A stretch of DNA of 64,000 nucleotides, from contig NZ_JBFLUG010000013.1 of the NCBI RefSeq assembly GCF_041008525.1, forward strand, positions 1-64,000, read 5' to 3'. The stretch comes from Parafrankia sp041008525 (GTDB taxonomy: Bacteria; Actinomycetota; Actinomycetes; Frankiales; Frankiaceae). The translations under genes were made by a program, and so were the position numbers. The stretch's first letter is position 1; each line of letters opens with the position of its first letter. Positions 26,330 through 35,264 of this stretch are shown here, in pieces. The notes below the pieces were generated by a model. That model had not been told where the DNA came from. It did no database searches and saw nothing but the letters and a program-made list of their open reading frames with translations.

Positions 26330-27082
26330 TCACGCGTCACGGCTGCGCAGCGCATGCCAGCCACCGGAGACCGCAGCTGCCGCCCAGACAGCCGTGATCA
26401 GTGGGCCCAGCCACGGGTTGTAGAAGACGTCGGGGTCCGGCTGGACGTTCATGACCGCGTACAGCCCGGCCCGGTCGGGCAGGAACTGGGTGACGTTCCA
26501 CAGGCCGGGAACCTCCATGCTCAACGGGGACAGCAGGAACAGGAACGGCAGGAAAAGGCCCAACGTCGCGGCCAGGGAACGGGTCATCGCGGCGAGGCCC
26601 ATGCACAGAAGGGTCAGCAGCGGAAAGTAAAGGATCAACGAAATCACGGCCCGCACCGCGCCGGGATCGCCGAGGGATACCCCGTGCTCGTCCAGCAGGC
26701 CCTGGGTCAGGAAGAAGGTCAGCGGTGCGGCCGGGAGGGCGATGGTCAGTGACAGGCCCGCGGTTGCCAGGAGCTTGCCCAGGTAGAAGCGGGTCCGCTG
26801 GGGAACGGCGGTGAGCGAGGTGGTGACTGTTCCTTTCTCATATTCGCCCCCGAGGGACAGCATCGCGAAGACGGCCAGCGCGATCTGGGCGAAGTTCAGG
26901 CTCCAGAAACCCACCGCCAGCGGATCGTAGTCCGCCCGGGTGGCCTCCGCGTCGCCGTAGGCCGCACACGCGAGGGCACCGATGCCGACGAGCATGACGG
27001 CGGCCAGTGCCAGCGACCAGACGAGGGAACGGAGGGATCGAATCTTGGTCAGTTCCGAGTACAGCACCGGCTTCAGGATCAT
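26330..27082 (-). CDS. ABC transporter permease (ABC-2 type)
   Basis: A 250-residue membrane protein with six hydrophobic segments and the start MILKPVLYSELTKIRSLRS, common in DrrB/YfiM-like ABC-2 permeases that carry an SELxKIRS motif. The segment GGEYEKGTVTTSLTAVPQR (conserved GxEyrxGT) confirms the family. Its ATG overlaps the stop of the ATPase gene as ATGA, so the pair is translationally coupled and forms one exporter. The divergent two-component system next door probably regulates it. Substrate unknown; antibiotics, lipids or peptides are all possible. Confidence 0.85.
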   Translation of the reverse strand: MILKPVLYSELTKIRSLRSLVWSLALAAVMLVGIGALACAAYGDAEATRADYDPLAVGFWSLNFAQIALAVFAMLSLGGEYEKGTVTTSLTAVPQRTRFYLGKLLATAGLSLTIALPAAPLTFFLTQGLLDEHGVSLGDPGAVRAVISLILYFPLLTLLCMGLAAMTRSLAATLGLFLPFLFLLSPLSMEVPGLWNVTQFLPDRAGLYAVMNVQPDPDVFYNPWLGPLITAVWAAAAVSGGWHALRSRDA

Positions 27083-28062
27083 GTCAGAGCGTGCTCCCGT
27101 CCGGCGTTGGCGGTGGCGGTGAACTCGGTGGAGTGAGCGGTCATGCGCAGGAACGCCTCCTCCAGGGAGTCGCTGTGCAGCGCAAGTTCCTGAAGCGGCA
27201 CGCCCTCACGGGCGGCAACCACGCCGATCTCGTCTGGCTGGGCGCCAGGAACCTCCCACGTCCCGCCATCCCCTGGTGTCAGGGCGAACCCCACGGCAGC
27301 CAGGGCCCTGCCCAGCTGTTCGGGCCTGGTCGTGCGCAGCCGTACCCGGCCGCGGCCGTACCGGGCGCCGAACTCGGTCATGCTGACGTCGGCCAGCAGA
27401 CGGCCCCTGCCGATGATGATCAGATGGTCGGCGGTCACCGCCATCTCGTTCATGAGATGGCTGGAGACCAGGACCGCCCGTCCGTCCTCGGCGAGCTCCC
27501 TGAGCAGGCTCCTGACCCACTGGATGCCCTCGGGGTCGAGGCCGTTGAGCGGCTCGTCCAGGATGATCACCCGAGGATCACCGAGCAGCGCGGCCGCGAG
27601 CCCGAGCCGCTGGCGCATGCCCAGGGAGAAGCCGCCGATCCGGCGTCTGGTTGCGGCGGCCAGGCCCACCCGGTCGAGCATCTCGTCCACCCGTGCGTCC
27701 GGGATCCTGTTGCTCCTGGCCAGGGCCAGGAGCTGGTCACGGGCCCGCCGGCCTGGATGCACGGCGGACGGATCAAGGAGCGCACCGACGTGCCGCAACG
27801 GTTCCCGGATCTGCGCGTACGGCCGGCCGCTGACAAGCGCCTCGCCGCCCGTCGGCCGGTCGAGGCCGAGCACCATCCGCATGGTGGTCGACTTGCCCGC
27901 CCCGTTGGGACCGAGAAAACCGGTCACCCGACCCGGTTCGACCTGAAAGCTGAGCCGGTCCACAGCAACGTTCGTTCCGTGGCGTTTGGTGAGATCCCGA
28001 ACCTCGACGCACGCCCGGGGCGGTCGTTCCTCCTTGGTTGTCATGGTCGTAGTAGGCGCCAT
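27079..28062 (-). CDS. ABC transporter ATP-binding protein (DrrA/CcmA type)
   Basis: A 327-residue ATPase: Walker A GPNGAGKST, signature FSLGMRQRLGLA, Walker B VIILDEPLNGLDPEG, H-loop SSHLMNEM. The C-terminal extension of about 90 residues is typical of drug- and lantibiotic-exporter ATPases. It pairs with the permease through a 4-nt ATGA overlap. It starts 91 nt from the divergent sensor-kinase gene, so both share a control region. The first ATG at 28060-28062 is used; a second Met six codons in is possible. Confidence 0.9.
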   Translation of the reverse strand: MAPTTTMTTKEERPPRACVEVRDLTKRHGTNVAVDRLSFQVEPGRVTGFLGPNGAGKSTTMRMVLGLDRPTGGEALVSGRPYAQIREPLRHVGALLDPSAVHPGRRARDQLLALARSNRIPDARVDEMLDRVGLAAATRRRIGGFSLGMRQRLGLAAALLGDPRVIILDEPLNGLDPEGIQWVRSLLRELAEDGRAVLVSSHLMNEMAVTADHLIIIGRGRLLADVSMTEFGARYGRGRVRLRTTRPEQLGRALAAVGFALTPGDGGTWEVPGAQPDEIGVVAAREGVPLQELALHSDSLEEAFLRMTAHSTEFTATANAGREHALT

Positions 28063-28153
28063 GGCATGTTCCGAGCGGATCCCCCGGTGGTCTCACCTTC
28101 GCTCCCTCCCTTGGGGGAGGTGTTCTGGGGATGGCGTTAGGCATCATGGAGCA

Positions 28154-29440
28154 GTGCCGATCTTTGTCGCAGCCCTGCTCCGGCCCGCTGTGTACACACG
28201 CTGGCTGCACCTGGCCATGGGCGGGGTCTTCGCCGGCAGTTGTGTCATGGTGGTGCCCGGTTTCGATGAATCCCTGCCACGTACCCTGCTTTTCTGCCTG
28301 ATCTCCCCGTTGCCGTTGCTGGTGCTCGCCGCGATCGTGCCCGGGACCCGGCACGCGGAGGGTGCCCAGGCACGATGGCTCCTGAAACCGCATGATGGCA
28401 CCGAGATCAGCCTCGCGCCCTCGCGTTCGCTGTACGACCAGCGGCGGACCGGGCTTTGGCTGGTTTTCCGTGTCTGGCTCGGCGTTGCCGTCCTGGCGCT
28501 GACGGCAAACGGGTTCGCCCTCGCCGTCCAGTTCGGTTTCGCTCCTTTTCGGCAGGGACCGCTGCAGGCCGCCGGGATTCGCGTGCTGGACAGCGATCGC
28601 CTTTTCCTGGGCCCGCTCCTGGCACCGCCTCTGGTTCTTGCGCTGATGGGGACGATCGTCGCGGCCGGCGAGCTTCAGGCGCGAGCGGCCCGGGCCCTCC
28701 TCGGTCCGTCTCCGGCCGAGCGGCTGGCGGAGGTCGAGCACCGGGCCGAGCAGCTCCTGGAGCGCAACCGACTCGCCGCGGAGCTGCACGACTCCATCGG
28801 CCACGCCCTCACCCTGACCATCCTGCAGGCCGGTGCGGCGAAGCAGCTCGCGAGCACCGATCCTGCCTTCGTCCACCGTGCGCTGACAGTCATCGAGGAG
28901 ACCGGTCGGCGCGCCATGGACGATCTCGAACGGACCGTGGGGCTCCTCCGCGACGCCCCGGCAGGACCGCGGGCCCGTCCCACGCTGGCCGGGCTCGATA
29001 CCTTGCTGGACGGCGCACGGACCGCGGGAACCCCGATCCTCGCCGACGTCAGTCCACGGATCGACGACATCCCCGGGATCGTGTCGCGGGAGGCCTACCG
29101 GATCCTGCAGGAGGCGGTGACCAACGCACTACGGCATGCGCCCGGCAACACGATGACCATCGATGTCGTCGTGGACGACTCCTGTCTGGAAATGCGCGTC
29201 GTCAACCCGCTGCCCGCCGGATCCATCAGCCCACCACGGCAGGACGGCAAAGGCCTGCGAGGAGCGAGGGAACGCGCCGTGCTCCTCGGTGGCGAGTTCA
29301 GCGCGAAGCCCCGGGACGACCACTGGATCGTCGAAGCCCGGCTTCCCCTCGGCATGGGATCTGGTCCTCAGGCCATGCGTCGCGGCCTGGCCGGTTCCAG
29401 CTACGAGAACGGCGTCATCACAGCGGACGGTCGGTCGTGA
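28154..29440 (+). CDS. Sensor histidine kinase, HisKA_3 (NarL-partner) type
   Basis: A 428-residue kinase from the GTG at 28154, which places the membrane region at the N-terminus. Four hydrophobic segments (AALLRPAVYTRWLHLAMGGV, LLFCLISPLPLLVLAAIV, LWLVFRVWLGVAVLALTANG, FLGPLLAPPLVLALMGTIV) precede the dimerisation and phosphoacceptor helix RNRLAAELHDSIGHALTL, with H212 as the predicted site. The HATPase domain shows EAYRILQEAVTNALRHAP and GKGLRGARERAVLLGG. There is no large extracellular sensor, so the signal is probably sensed at or within the membrane. Its stop overlaps the response-regulator start as GTGA. Confidence 0.88.
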   Translation: MPIFVAALLRPAVYTRWLHLAMGGVFAGSCVMVVPGFDESLPRTLLFCLISPLPLLVLAAIVPGTRHAEGAQARWLLKPHDGTEISLAPSRSLYDQRRTGLWLVFRVWLGVAVLALTANGFALAVQFGFAPFRQGPLQAAGIRVLDSDRLFLGPLLAPPLVLALMGTIVAAGELQARAARALLGPSPAERLAEVEHRAEQLLERNRLAAELHDSIGHALTLTILQAGAAKQLASTDPAFVHRALTVIEETGRRAMDDLERTVGLLRDAPAGPRARPTLAGLDTLLDGARTAGTPILADVSPRIDDIPGIVSREAYRILQEAVTNALRHAPGNTMTIDVVVDDSCLEMRVVNPLPAGSISPPRQDGKGLRGARERAVLLGGEFSAKPRDDHWIVEARLPLGMGSGPQAMRRGLAGSSYENGVITADGRS

Positions 29441-30171
29441 CAGTGGACGGCCCCAAGGAAGATCGCGGTTGTGTTCGCGACACCCAGAACATGAAACGTG
29501 CCCAGGATGGCCCGGTGCCGGTTTCAGTCCTCCTTGTCGACGATGAAGAACTGGTGCGTGTGGGGCTGCGTGTGATCCTGGAGTCAGGCGGCGAGATCGA
29601 CGTTGTCGGGGAGGCCTCTGACGGCTCGCAGGTCGTGCCACTGATCCGGGAGAAGAACCCGGACGTTGTGATCATGGATATCCGGATGCCGAGGGTCGAC
29701 GGGTTGGCGGCTATCCGGGAGATCCTCGCGGACGTTGCCGATCCGCCGAAGATCCTTGTGCTCACCACCTTCGAGTTGGACGACTACGTCTACGAGGCGC
29801 TCCGCAGCGGGGCCAACGGTTTCCTGCTCAAACGTGCACGGCCCGCGGAGATCCTCCAGGCCGTCCGCGCGATCGTCTGCAGCGAGAACCTGCTGTTTCC
29901 CGAAGCGATCCGGTCCATGGCAGGTAGGCGACCGAACCGGGAGGCCCGCGAGGCGATGCGACGGGCCCTCCTCACCGACCGGGAGGCCGACGTACTCCGT
30001 CTGATCAGCGAAGGCCTGTCCAACAGCGAGATCGCCACCCGGCTGTACCTCGGCATCCAGACCGTCAAGACCCACGTGAGCAGCCTGCTGACCAAGCTCG
30101 GCGCACGTGACCGCACCCAGGCGGTCATCATCGCCTACGAATCCGGCTTCGTGGATGCTGGCAGGCGCTGA
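29437..30171 (+). CDS. NarL/LuxR-type response regulator
   Basis: A 244-residue regulator. The receiver domain has VLLVDDEELVRVGL and phosphoacceptor D81 in VVIMDIRMP, then TTFELDDYVYEALRSGANGFLLK with the conserved Lys. The C-terminal LuxR helix-turn-helix is LTDREADVLRLISEGLSNSE through IQTVKTHVSSLLTKL. I use the GTG at 29437, which overlaps the kinase stop as GTGA; an ATG at 29491 would also preserve the whole receiver domain. With the kinase it forms a two-component system that is divergent from, and probably controls, the ABC exporter. Confidence 0.88.
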   Translation: MTVDGPKEDRGCVRDTQNMKRAQDGPVPVSVLLVDDEELVRVGLRVILESGGEIDVVGEASDGSQVVPLIREKNPDVVIMDIRMPRVDGLAAIREILADVADPPKILVLTTFELDDYVYEALRSGANGFLLKRARPAEILQAVRAIVCSENLLFPEAIRSMAGRRPNREAREAMRRALLTDREADVLRLISEGLSNSEIATRLYLGIQTVKTHVSSLLTKLGARDRTQAVIIAYESGFVDAGRR

Positions 30172-30567
30172 TCGCCCGCACCGGCGCCGTCCCGCGAAGC
30201 ACCGATGCTGATACGAGTGCTGGTCCTGGCAGCCTGGGCCTTCGCCGTTCCGCGGTGGCCCTTCTCGTCGTTCAGGGACCGATCAACGAGTTTCACGACC
30301 AGATCGCGACACTCCTCGTCGTCTATCCGGGGACGGTCGTTCCCCGGTAGTCGAGGAACTGCAGGCCGGGACGGCCGCGCTGAGCGTCGGCACCTGATCC
30401 GTAGCCCTCGGCGCACCGGGCGGGTGTCTCACCCAGGACTGACGCAGAGGGAACCGGGAGACCACCCGGTGGCCTTGTGCGGTTCTCGTCTCCGGCGGGT
30501 GGCCGGGCTGTCTGCCGCGGGCCGCACAATGAACGTCGGGGAGTCGGTCGCACCAGACGAGGTGATC
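30172..30567. other. Intergenic region, nothing recognised
   Basis: About 395 nt between the response regulator and the DUF2786 gene, both on the plus strand. I see no convincing reading frame, hairpin or operator. The ribosome site GAGGTG of the next gene is at its 3' end. Confidence 0.5.
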
Positions 30568-31953
30568 ATGAGTACCAGGAACCGTGAGAAGCGGAGGGCC
30601 AAGCAAAAGGCGCGCGCCGAACGCAACCGTTCGTGGGCTGCCGGTCCGGCGAACGGGTTCGGCGAGGAACCCGACCTTCGGGAGCTCCGCTGGGCGTCTG
30701 CCGAGCTCCAGCTCACCGCCGCGCTGCAGGCCCGTCGCGGCGGTGACGAGTCCGCGCTGGCGCGCCACGTGGCGGCGCTGGCCGCGGTGTCGGGCGGGCC
30801 GGGCGGCCACGACACCGTCAACCGCTGCCTGCTCGCCTGGCTCGACCGGATCATCGAGCTCTGCTGGCGAGGCGGCTGGCAGCCGGCGGATGTGCACCGG
30901 TTCGCCGGCCGGCAGGCGGGCCCACGGGTGGCACGGCTGGCTCTCGACGCGATCGCCGCGCAGATGCGCCGCTATGCCGCCGCCACCGTCGACGAGCAGT
31001 GGGAGGCGCAGCTACGGGCCCTCGACGCGACTGCCTGGTGGAACGACGACGACGGATGGCTGGCGGCCCGGGGCAGCCGCGAAGGCCTCGATCAGGTCGA
31101 GGTGCTCTTCGACGTCGTGGAGCTTCTCCACCTGCTGCACGGCCTGCCCGCGATTCAGATGCTGGGCCCTGCCCCGGGCACGGCGCGCCGACACACGCGG
31201 CCCGGCGCGGACGCTGCCAGCACCGCCGGCGCCGGTGTCCTCAACGGCGGCACCGGCATGCTCGACAAGGTCCGCGGGCTGCTGGCGAAGGCCGAATCGA
31301 CCACCTTCGCCGAGGAGGCCGAGGCACTGACCGCCAAGGCCCAGCAGCTCATGGCCCGGCACAGCATCGACGAGGCGCTGCTGGCGGCGCGCAGCACCGG
31401 CAAGGCCGCCGAACCGGGCGGCCGCCGGCTCGGCATCGACAACCCCTACGAGGCGGCGAAGGCGATCCTGCTGGACGTGATCGCCGACGCGAACCGCTGC
31501 CGCACGGTGTGGGCGAAGAGCCTCGGCTTCTCGACGGTGATCGGCTACCCGGCGGACCTGGACGCGGTCGAGGTGCTCTACACCTCCCTGCTTGTGCAGG
31601 CGACCACGGCGATGATGCAGGCTGGTTCCCGCCAGGACCGTCAGGGGCGGTCCCGGACCCGCGCGTTCCGCCAGTCGTTCCTCACCTCGTTCGCGACCCG
31701 CATCGGCGAGCGTCTCAAGGCCGCGACGGAGGAGGTGGGCGCGCAGGCCGCCGCCGAACCGGGCCACGACCGGCTGCTGCCGGTGCTCGCCGCCCGGGAC
31801 GACTCCGTCCGGCAGACGACGACGAAGATGTTCCCGGAGGTCGTGACGAAGTCGGTGACCGCGTCGGACAGCGAAGGCAGTGCCCTCGGCCGGACGGCCG
31901 CCGACCTTGCGTCCCTGCACGTCCGGAACGAGATGACCGCCCGTCGCCAGTAA
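30568..31953 (+). CDS. DUF2786-domain protein
   Basis: A 461-residue cytoplasmic protein from an ATG with GAGGTG about 6 nt upstream. The N-terminus is very basic (RNREKRRAKQKARAERNR). Residues about 230-270 contain MLDKVRGLLAKAESTTFAEE through LMARHSIDEALL, the DUF2786 pattern, followed by a helical region with a conserved-looking NPYEAAKAILLDVIADANRCRTVW block (DUF7168-like). Such proteins are found in actinobacteria and phages; no biochemical role is established that I know of. The basic start suggests nucleic acid or membrane binding, which is inference. Confidence 0.75.
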   Translation: MSTRNREKRRAKQKARAERNRSWAAGPANGFGEEPDLRELRWASAELQLTAALQARRGGDESALARHVAALAAVSGGPGGHDTVNRCLLAWLDRIIELCWRGGWQPADVHRFAGRQAGPRVARLALDAIAAQMRRYAAATVDEQWEAQLRALDATAWWNDDDGWLAARGSREGLDQVEVLFDVVELLHLLHGLPAIQMLGPAPGTARRHTRPGADAASTAGAGVLNGGTGMLDKVRGLLAKAESTTFAEEAEALTAKAQQLMARHSIDEALLAARSTGKAAEPGGRRLGIDNPYEAAKAILLDVIADANRCRTVWAKSLGFSTVIGYPADLDAVEVLYTSLLVQATTAMMQAGSRQDRQGRSRTRAFRQSFLTSFATRIGERLKAATEEVGAQAAAEPGHDRLLPVLAARDDSVRQTTTKMFPEVVTKSVTASDSEGSALGRTAADLASLHVRNEMTARRQ

Positions 31954-31974
31954 CTCGGGGACGGCGGGATCCAG

Positions 31975-32811
31975 TCACCGGTCAGGCTCACCGCGGGCGC
32001 TGTGGCCGTCGGACGGGTCTTCTGGCTCGGGTCGGCGGGCGGGCGCCGCTTCGGTGTCCGGGTATCCCTGGGAAGTCGCCGGGAGGACCGGGGGCGCGCC
32101 GAGCAGGTGGGCGAGGGTGACCGCGGCGATGCTTTCGGCGGCGAGCAGGCCGACGAGCACCACCAGCTGGAAGCGGGCGGCCTGCCCGGGTGAGGCGCCG
32201 CCGAACAGGGCCCCGACGAACGCGCCCGGGAGGGTGACCAGGCCGACGGTCCGCGTCTGGTCGAGGGCGGGCACCAGCGCCTCGGAGACGCTGTGGCGGG
32301 CGACGTCCAGGCAGGCCCGCCGCGGTGTCGCGCCGAGCGCGAGCCAGGCCTCGATCTCGTCCCGGCGCTGCCGGAGGCCCTCGACGAGCCGCCGGCCGGT
32401 GAGCGTGCAGGATGTCATCGTGCCGCCCACGACGCTCCCGGTGAGGGCGATCAGATTCCGGGTGGACACCTCCATCGCCCCGGTGGCGAACGTGATTCCC
32501 AGGGGCAGCGCGGCGCCGGCCACGCACGAGGCGAGCACGGCCCGGCCGGCGTGAGGCAGCCCGGACAGGCGTCGGGCCGCGGTGGTGACCGCCGCGGTGA
32601 GCATGAGTGCCAGAACGGCGATGGTGGCGGCGGGTGCCGCGAAGACCCCTCGCAGCGCAAGACCGATGACCGCGAGCTGGGCGGCGGCACGCAGCGAGGC
32701 GGTGACGACGTCCCTGCGGCGCCCGACCCCGGCCCAGCTGAGCGCGGCGAAGGCCAGCGCCAGCAGCAGGATGAGCCCGAGGGCGAGGCGGGCGTCCGGG
32801 GGTACCTCCAC
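31975..32811 (-). CDS. FetB/YbbM-like (UPF0014) ABC permease
   Basis: A 278-residue membrane protein with six or seven helices. RRDVVTASLRAAAQLAVIGLALRGVF and the cytoplasmic signature LALGATPRRACLDVARHSVSEALVPALDQTRTVGLVTLPGAFVG match the FetB (iron/metal export) permease family. The partner ATPase FetA normally lies next to it; none is adjacent here. The GTG start has AGGA about 9 nt upstream. The Pro/Glu/Asp-rich C-terminal tail is non-conserved. The gene is divergent from the KAS III gene and convergent with the DUF2786 gene (21 nt apart). Confidence 0.8.
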   Translation of the reverse strand: MEVPPDARLALGLILLLALAFAALSWAGVGRRRDVVTASLRAAAQLAVIGLALRGVFAAPAATIAVLALMLTAAVTTAARRLSGLPHAGRAVLASCVAGAALPLGITFATGAMEVSTRNLIALTGSVVGGTMTSCTLTGRRLVEGLRQRRDEIEAWLALGATPRRACLDVARHSVSEALVPALDQTRTVGLVTLPGAFVGALFGGASPGQAARFQLVVLVGLLAAESIAAVTLAHLLGAPPVLPATSQGYPDTEAAPARRPEPEDPSDGHSARGEPDR

Positions 32812-32972
32812 GGTGTCTCATCCTGGCTCTCGCCGGGGCAGCCCGCGATGTACATCGCATCCACCGCCCGCCGCCGGACGTCCCACCCAGATGCGCATAT
32901 TCTCTGGATGTCGGTGCCGGATCCTGCTGTGCCCTGTCTCCGTGCCAGTCGACCCTGGAGGGATCGGTCCGC

Positions 32973-34064
32973 GTGAGGACAGACACCGTCGTCATCAGTG
33001 CCGCCGCCGGTTGGCTCCCGCCGCGCCGCGAGGCCCCGGCCGAGGCCGGCGTCGCCCCCGAGGATGCCGGCTACACCGCGCTGGCGGTGTCAGATGGCCC
33101 GTCGGCTCCGGAGATGGCGGTGCTTGCCGCGACCGCCGCGATGGACCGCGCCGGCTGGAGCGGTGACCAGCTCGACCTCGTCCTCCACGCGTGGAGCTAC
33201 TACCAGGGTCATGACTTCTGGTCCCCGGCGCACTACCTCGCCGACCAGCTCGGGGCACGGGACGCGCAGCCGTTCGGGATCCAGCAGATGTGCAACGGCG
33301 GGGCGGCGGCGCTGCAGACCGCGGCGGCGCACCTGCTGGCTGATCCGGCCATCGGCCGGGTGCTGGTCACCACGGCGGACCGCTTCTGCCCACCGGGTTT
33401 CGACCGCTGGAACAGTGATCTCGGCGTCGCCTACGGCGACGGCGCCAGCGCCCTCCTGGTGCGCCGGACGACCACCGCCCCGGCGGGTACCGACGTGGTG
33501 GACGTTCGCCCGTCCGCCGCGGGGCCAACGGACATCGCTGGGGCGGACGCCGGGGTGGCGGGCGAGCTGCGGCTGGTGGCGGTCAGCTCCGTCTCGGCGC
33601 CGGGCCTGGAGGGCATGCACCGGGGCAATGACGACTTCTCCCCCGCCGCGCGCCTGGCCACGCCGGCGGTGGACGTCCGACGTACCAAGAAGGCCTACCT
33701 GCGCCGGCACGGCAGCTCCGGCTACCGGGTCGCCGAGCGGGAAGGGATCCGGACCCTGCTGGCGCTGGCGCTGGACGAGGCGGGGCTGACCCGCGACGGC
33801 GAACGGCCCCGCTGCGTGGTGCTCCCCCGGGTGCACCGGGCTCCGCTGGAGTCCGTCTTCGCGCCGGTCGTCGAGGAGGTCACCGGCGCCGAGCCGATCG
33901 ACTTCGGCCGCGCGACCGGGCACCTGGGCGCCGGCGACCTCACCACCGGTATCGCGGACCTGATCGACAACAAGATCCTCGCTCCTGGCGAGACCGCGCT
34001 GGTCCTGAGCACCGGCGCCGGTTTCACCTGGTCCTGCGCCACCCTCACCGCTCCCGCGCACTGA
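32973..34064 (+). CDS. KAS III-like (FabH-related) acyl transfer enzyme with altered triad
   Basis: A 363-residue thiolase-fold protein. The nucleophile Cys is C107 in QQMCNGGAAAL, and FGIQQMCNG plus DRFCPPGFDRWNSDLGVAYGDGASA follow the KAS III scheme. The second catalytic residue is H288 (PRVHRAPL). Where FabH has GNTSAAS, this protein reads HLGAGDLTTGIADL, so the third-triad Asn is missing. KAS III homologues lacking it often act as acyltransferases or on unusual starter units in secondary metabolism. The GTG start has GGAGGG about 10 nt upstream. No acyl carrier protein or PKS gene is adjacent. Confidence 0.8.
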   Translation: MRTDTVVISAAAGWLPPRREAPAEAGVAPEDAGYTALAVSDGPSAPEMAVLAATAAMDRAGWSGDQLDLVLHAWSYYQGHDFWSPAHYLADQLGARDAQPFGIQQMCNGGAAALQTAAAHLLADPAIGRVLVTTADRFCPPGFDRWNSDLGVAYGDGASALLVRRTTTAPAGTDVVDVRPSAAGPTDIAGADAGVAGELRLVAVSSVSAPGLEGMHRGNDDFSPAARLATPAVDVRRTKKAYLRRHGSSGYRVAEREGIRTLLALALDEAGLTRDGERPRCVVLPRVHRAPLESVFAPVVEEVTGAEPIDFGRATGHLGAGDLTTGIADLIDNKILAPGETALVLSTGAGFTWSCATLTAPAH

Positions 34065-34067
34065 CCT

Positions 34068-34099
34068 GTTCGTGGTCTGACCCGGTTCGTGGTCTGACC
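34068..34099. repeat. Tandem duplication of a 17-nt segment
   Basis: GTTCGTGGTCTGACC occurs at 34068-34082 and 34085-34099, directly after the KAS III stop. It is short and probably neutral. Confidence 0.85.
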
Positions 34100-34113
34100 G
34101 GCCCCCACCACCA

Positions 34114-34133
34114 GCGACAGCCGCGGCTGTCGC
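34114..34133. terminator. Perfect 20-nt palindrome between convergent genes
   Basis: GCGACAGCCGCGGCTGTCGC is fully self-complementary and lies between the KAS III stop (34064) and the hypE stop (34138). Its position fits a bidirectional terminator; no T-tract follows, as is common in high-GC actinomycetes. Confidence 0.5.
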
Positions 34134-34137
34134 CCTG

Positions 34138-35217
34138 TCAGCAGATCCGGGGCAGCTGCTCGCCGAGCGGACGGTCGACGACGCGGGTGGTTCCGAAGGC
34201 CGTGCGGGCGACGACCAGGCCCGGATGGTCCGCGGTGACCGTGCCGATGATCGCCGCCTCGTGGCCGGCCGGGTGCGCGCGCATCGCGGCCAGCGCCGCG
34301 TCCGCCTCGTCGGCGGCGACGAAGGCGACGATCTTGCCCTCGTTGGCGACGTGGAGCGGGTCGAGGCCGAGGAAGGCGCAGGCCGCCTCCACCACCGGCG
34401 GCACGGGCACCGCGCTCTCGGTGAACTCGACCCCGGTCCCGGAGGCGGCGGCGATCTCGCACAGGGTTGTCGCCAGGCCGCCCCGGGTGGGGTCGCGCAG
34501 CGCGTGCACCCCGCCGGGCGCCGCCGCCAGCATCGCGGCGACCAGGCCGTGCAGGGCCGCGGTGTCGGAGCGGACGTCCCCGCCGAACTCCAGGTTCTCC
34601 CGGACGCTCAGCACCGCCACACCATGTTCCCCGATCGGCCCGGACACCAGGACCCGGTCACCGGGCCGGGCCCGCTCGGGGCGGATGTCGACGCCGGGCG
34701 GGACGACCCCGATGCCGCTGGTGTTGACGTAGAGCCCGTCGGCGAGGCCCCGCTCGACGACCTTGGTGTCGCCGGTGACCAGCCGGACGCCGGCGCGGGC
34801 CGCGGCCCGCCCCATCGCCTCGGCGACCCGGCCGAGCACCTCGAGGTCGAGGCCCTCCTCGAGGATGAACCCGGCGGACAGCGCCACCGGGACCGCACCG
34901 CTGCAGGCAAGGTCGTTGATGGTCCCGTGCACCGCCAGCTCGCCGATGCTCCCGCCGGGAAAGAACAACGGACGGACCACATAGGAGTCGGTGGAGAACG
35001 CGAGCCGGACCCCGCCCACCTCCAGCACCGCCGAGTCCGCCAGTGCCGGGACCGGCGTCCGGGCGTCGTCCGGTGCCGCGGCGAACGCGGGGAGGAACAG
35101 ATGCTCGACCAGCTCACCGGACAGCACTCCGCCGCCGCCGTGGCCCAGCATCACCGCGCTGTGGTCCCGCAGCGGGCGCGGGCACACCCAGCGCGTCGGG
35201 TCGACCGTCTCAGTCAT
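34138..35217 (-). CDS. hypE: HypE, hydrogenase maturation (carbamoyl dehydratase)
   Basis: A 359-residue PurM/AIR-synthase-fold protein. The N-terminal glycine stretch AVMLGHGGGGVLSGELVEHLF and the ATP-binding blocks VHGTINDLACSGAVPVALSAGFILEEG and VRLVTGDTKVVERG match HypE, as does the C-terminal PRIC whose final Cys receives the carbamoyl group from HypF. HypE dehydrates it to thiocyanate, the source of the CN ligands at the [NiFe] site. The ATG at 35217 overlaps the stop of a 16-codon mini-ORF that itself overlaps the hypD stop. Confidence 0.95.
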   Translation of the reverse strand: MTETVDPTRWVCPRPLRDHSAVMLGHGGGGVLSGELVEHLFLPAFAAAPDDARTPVPALADSAVLEVGGVRLAFSTDSYVVRPLFFPGGSIGELAVHGTINDLACSGAVPVALSAGFILEEGLDLEVLGRVAEAMGRAAARAGVRLVTGDTKVVERGLADGLYVNTSGIGVVPPGVDIRPERARPGDRVLVSGPIGEHGVAVLSVRENLEFGGDVRSDTAALHGLVAAMLAAAPGGVHALRDPTRGGLATTLCEIAAASGTGVEFTESAVPVPPVVEAACAFLGLDPLHVANEGKIVAFVAADEADAALAAMRAHPAGHEAAIIGTVTADHPGLVVARTAFGTTRVVDRPLGEQLPRIC

Positions 35218-35264
35218 GGCGAACCCCCGTCATGGCGATCCTCGGTCATGTGAACCTCGGTCAT
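35214..35264 (-). CDS. Mini-ORF bridging hypD and hypE
   Basis: A 16-codon frame (MTEVHMTEDRHDGGSP) whose ATG overlaps the hypD TGA as ATGA and whose TGA overlaps the hypE ATG as ATGA. The DNA is built from ATGACCGAGG-like units of 15-16 nt, each giving an ATG followed by a GAGG that can serve as the next ribosome site. It looks like a slippage-made duplication of the hypE start region that keeps ribosomes moving from hypD to hypE. The peptide itself is unlikely to matter. Confidence 0.4.
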   Translation of the reverse strand: MTEVHMTEDRHDGGSP

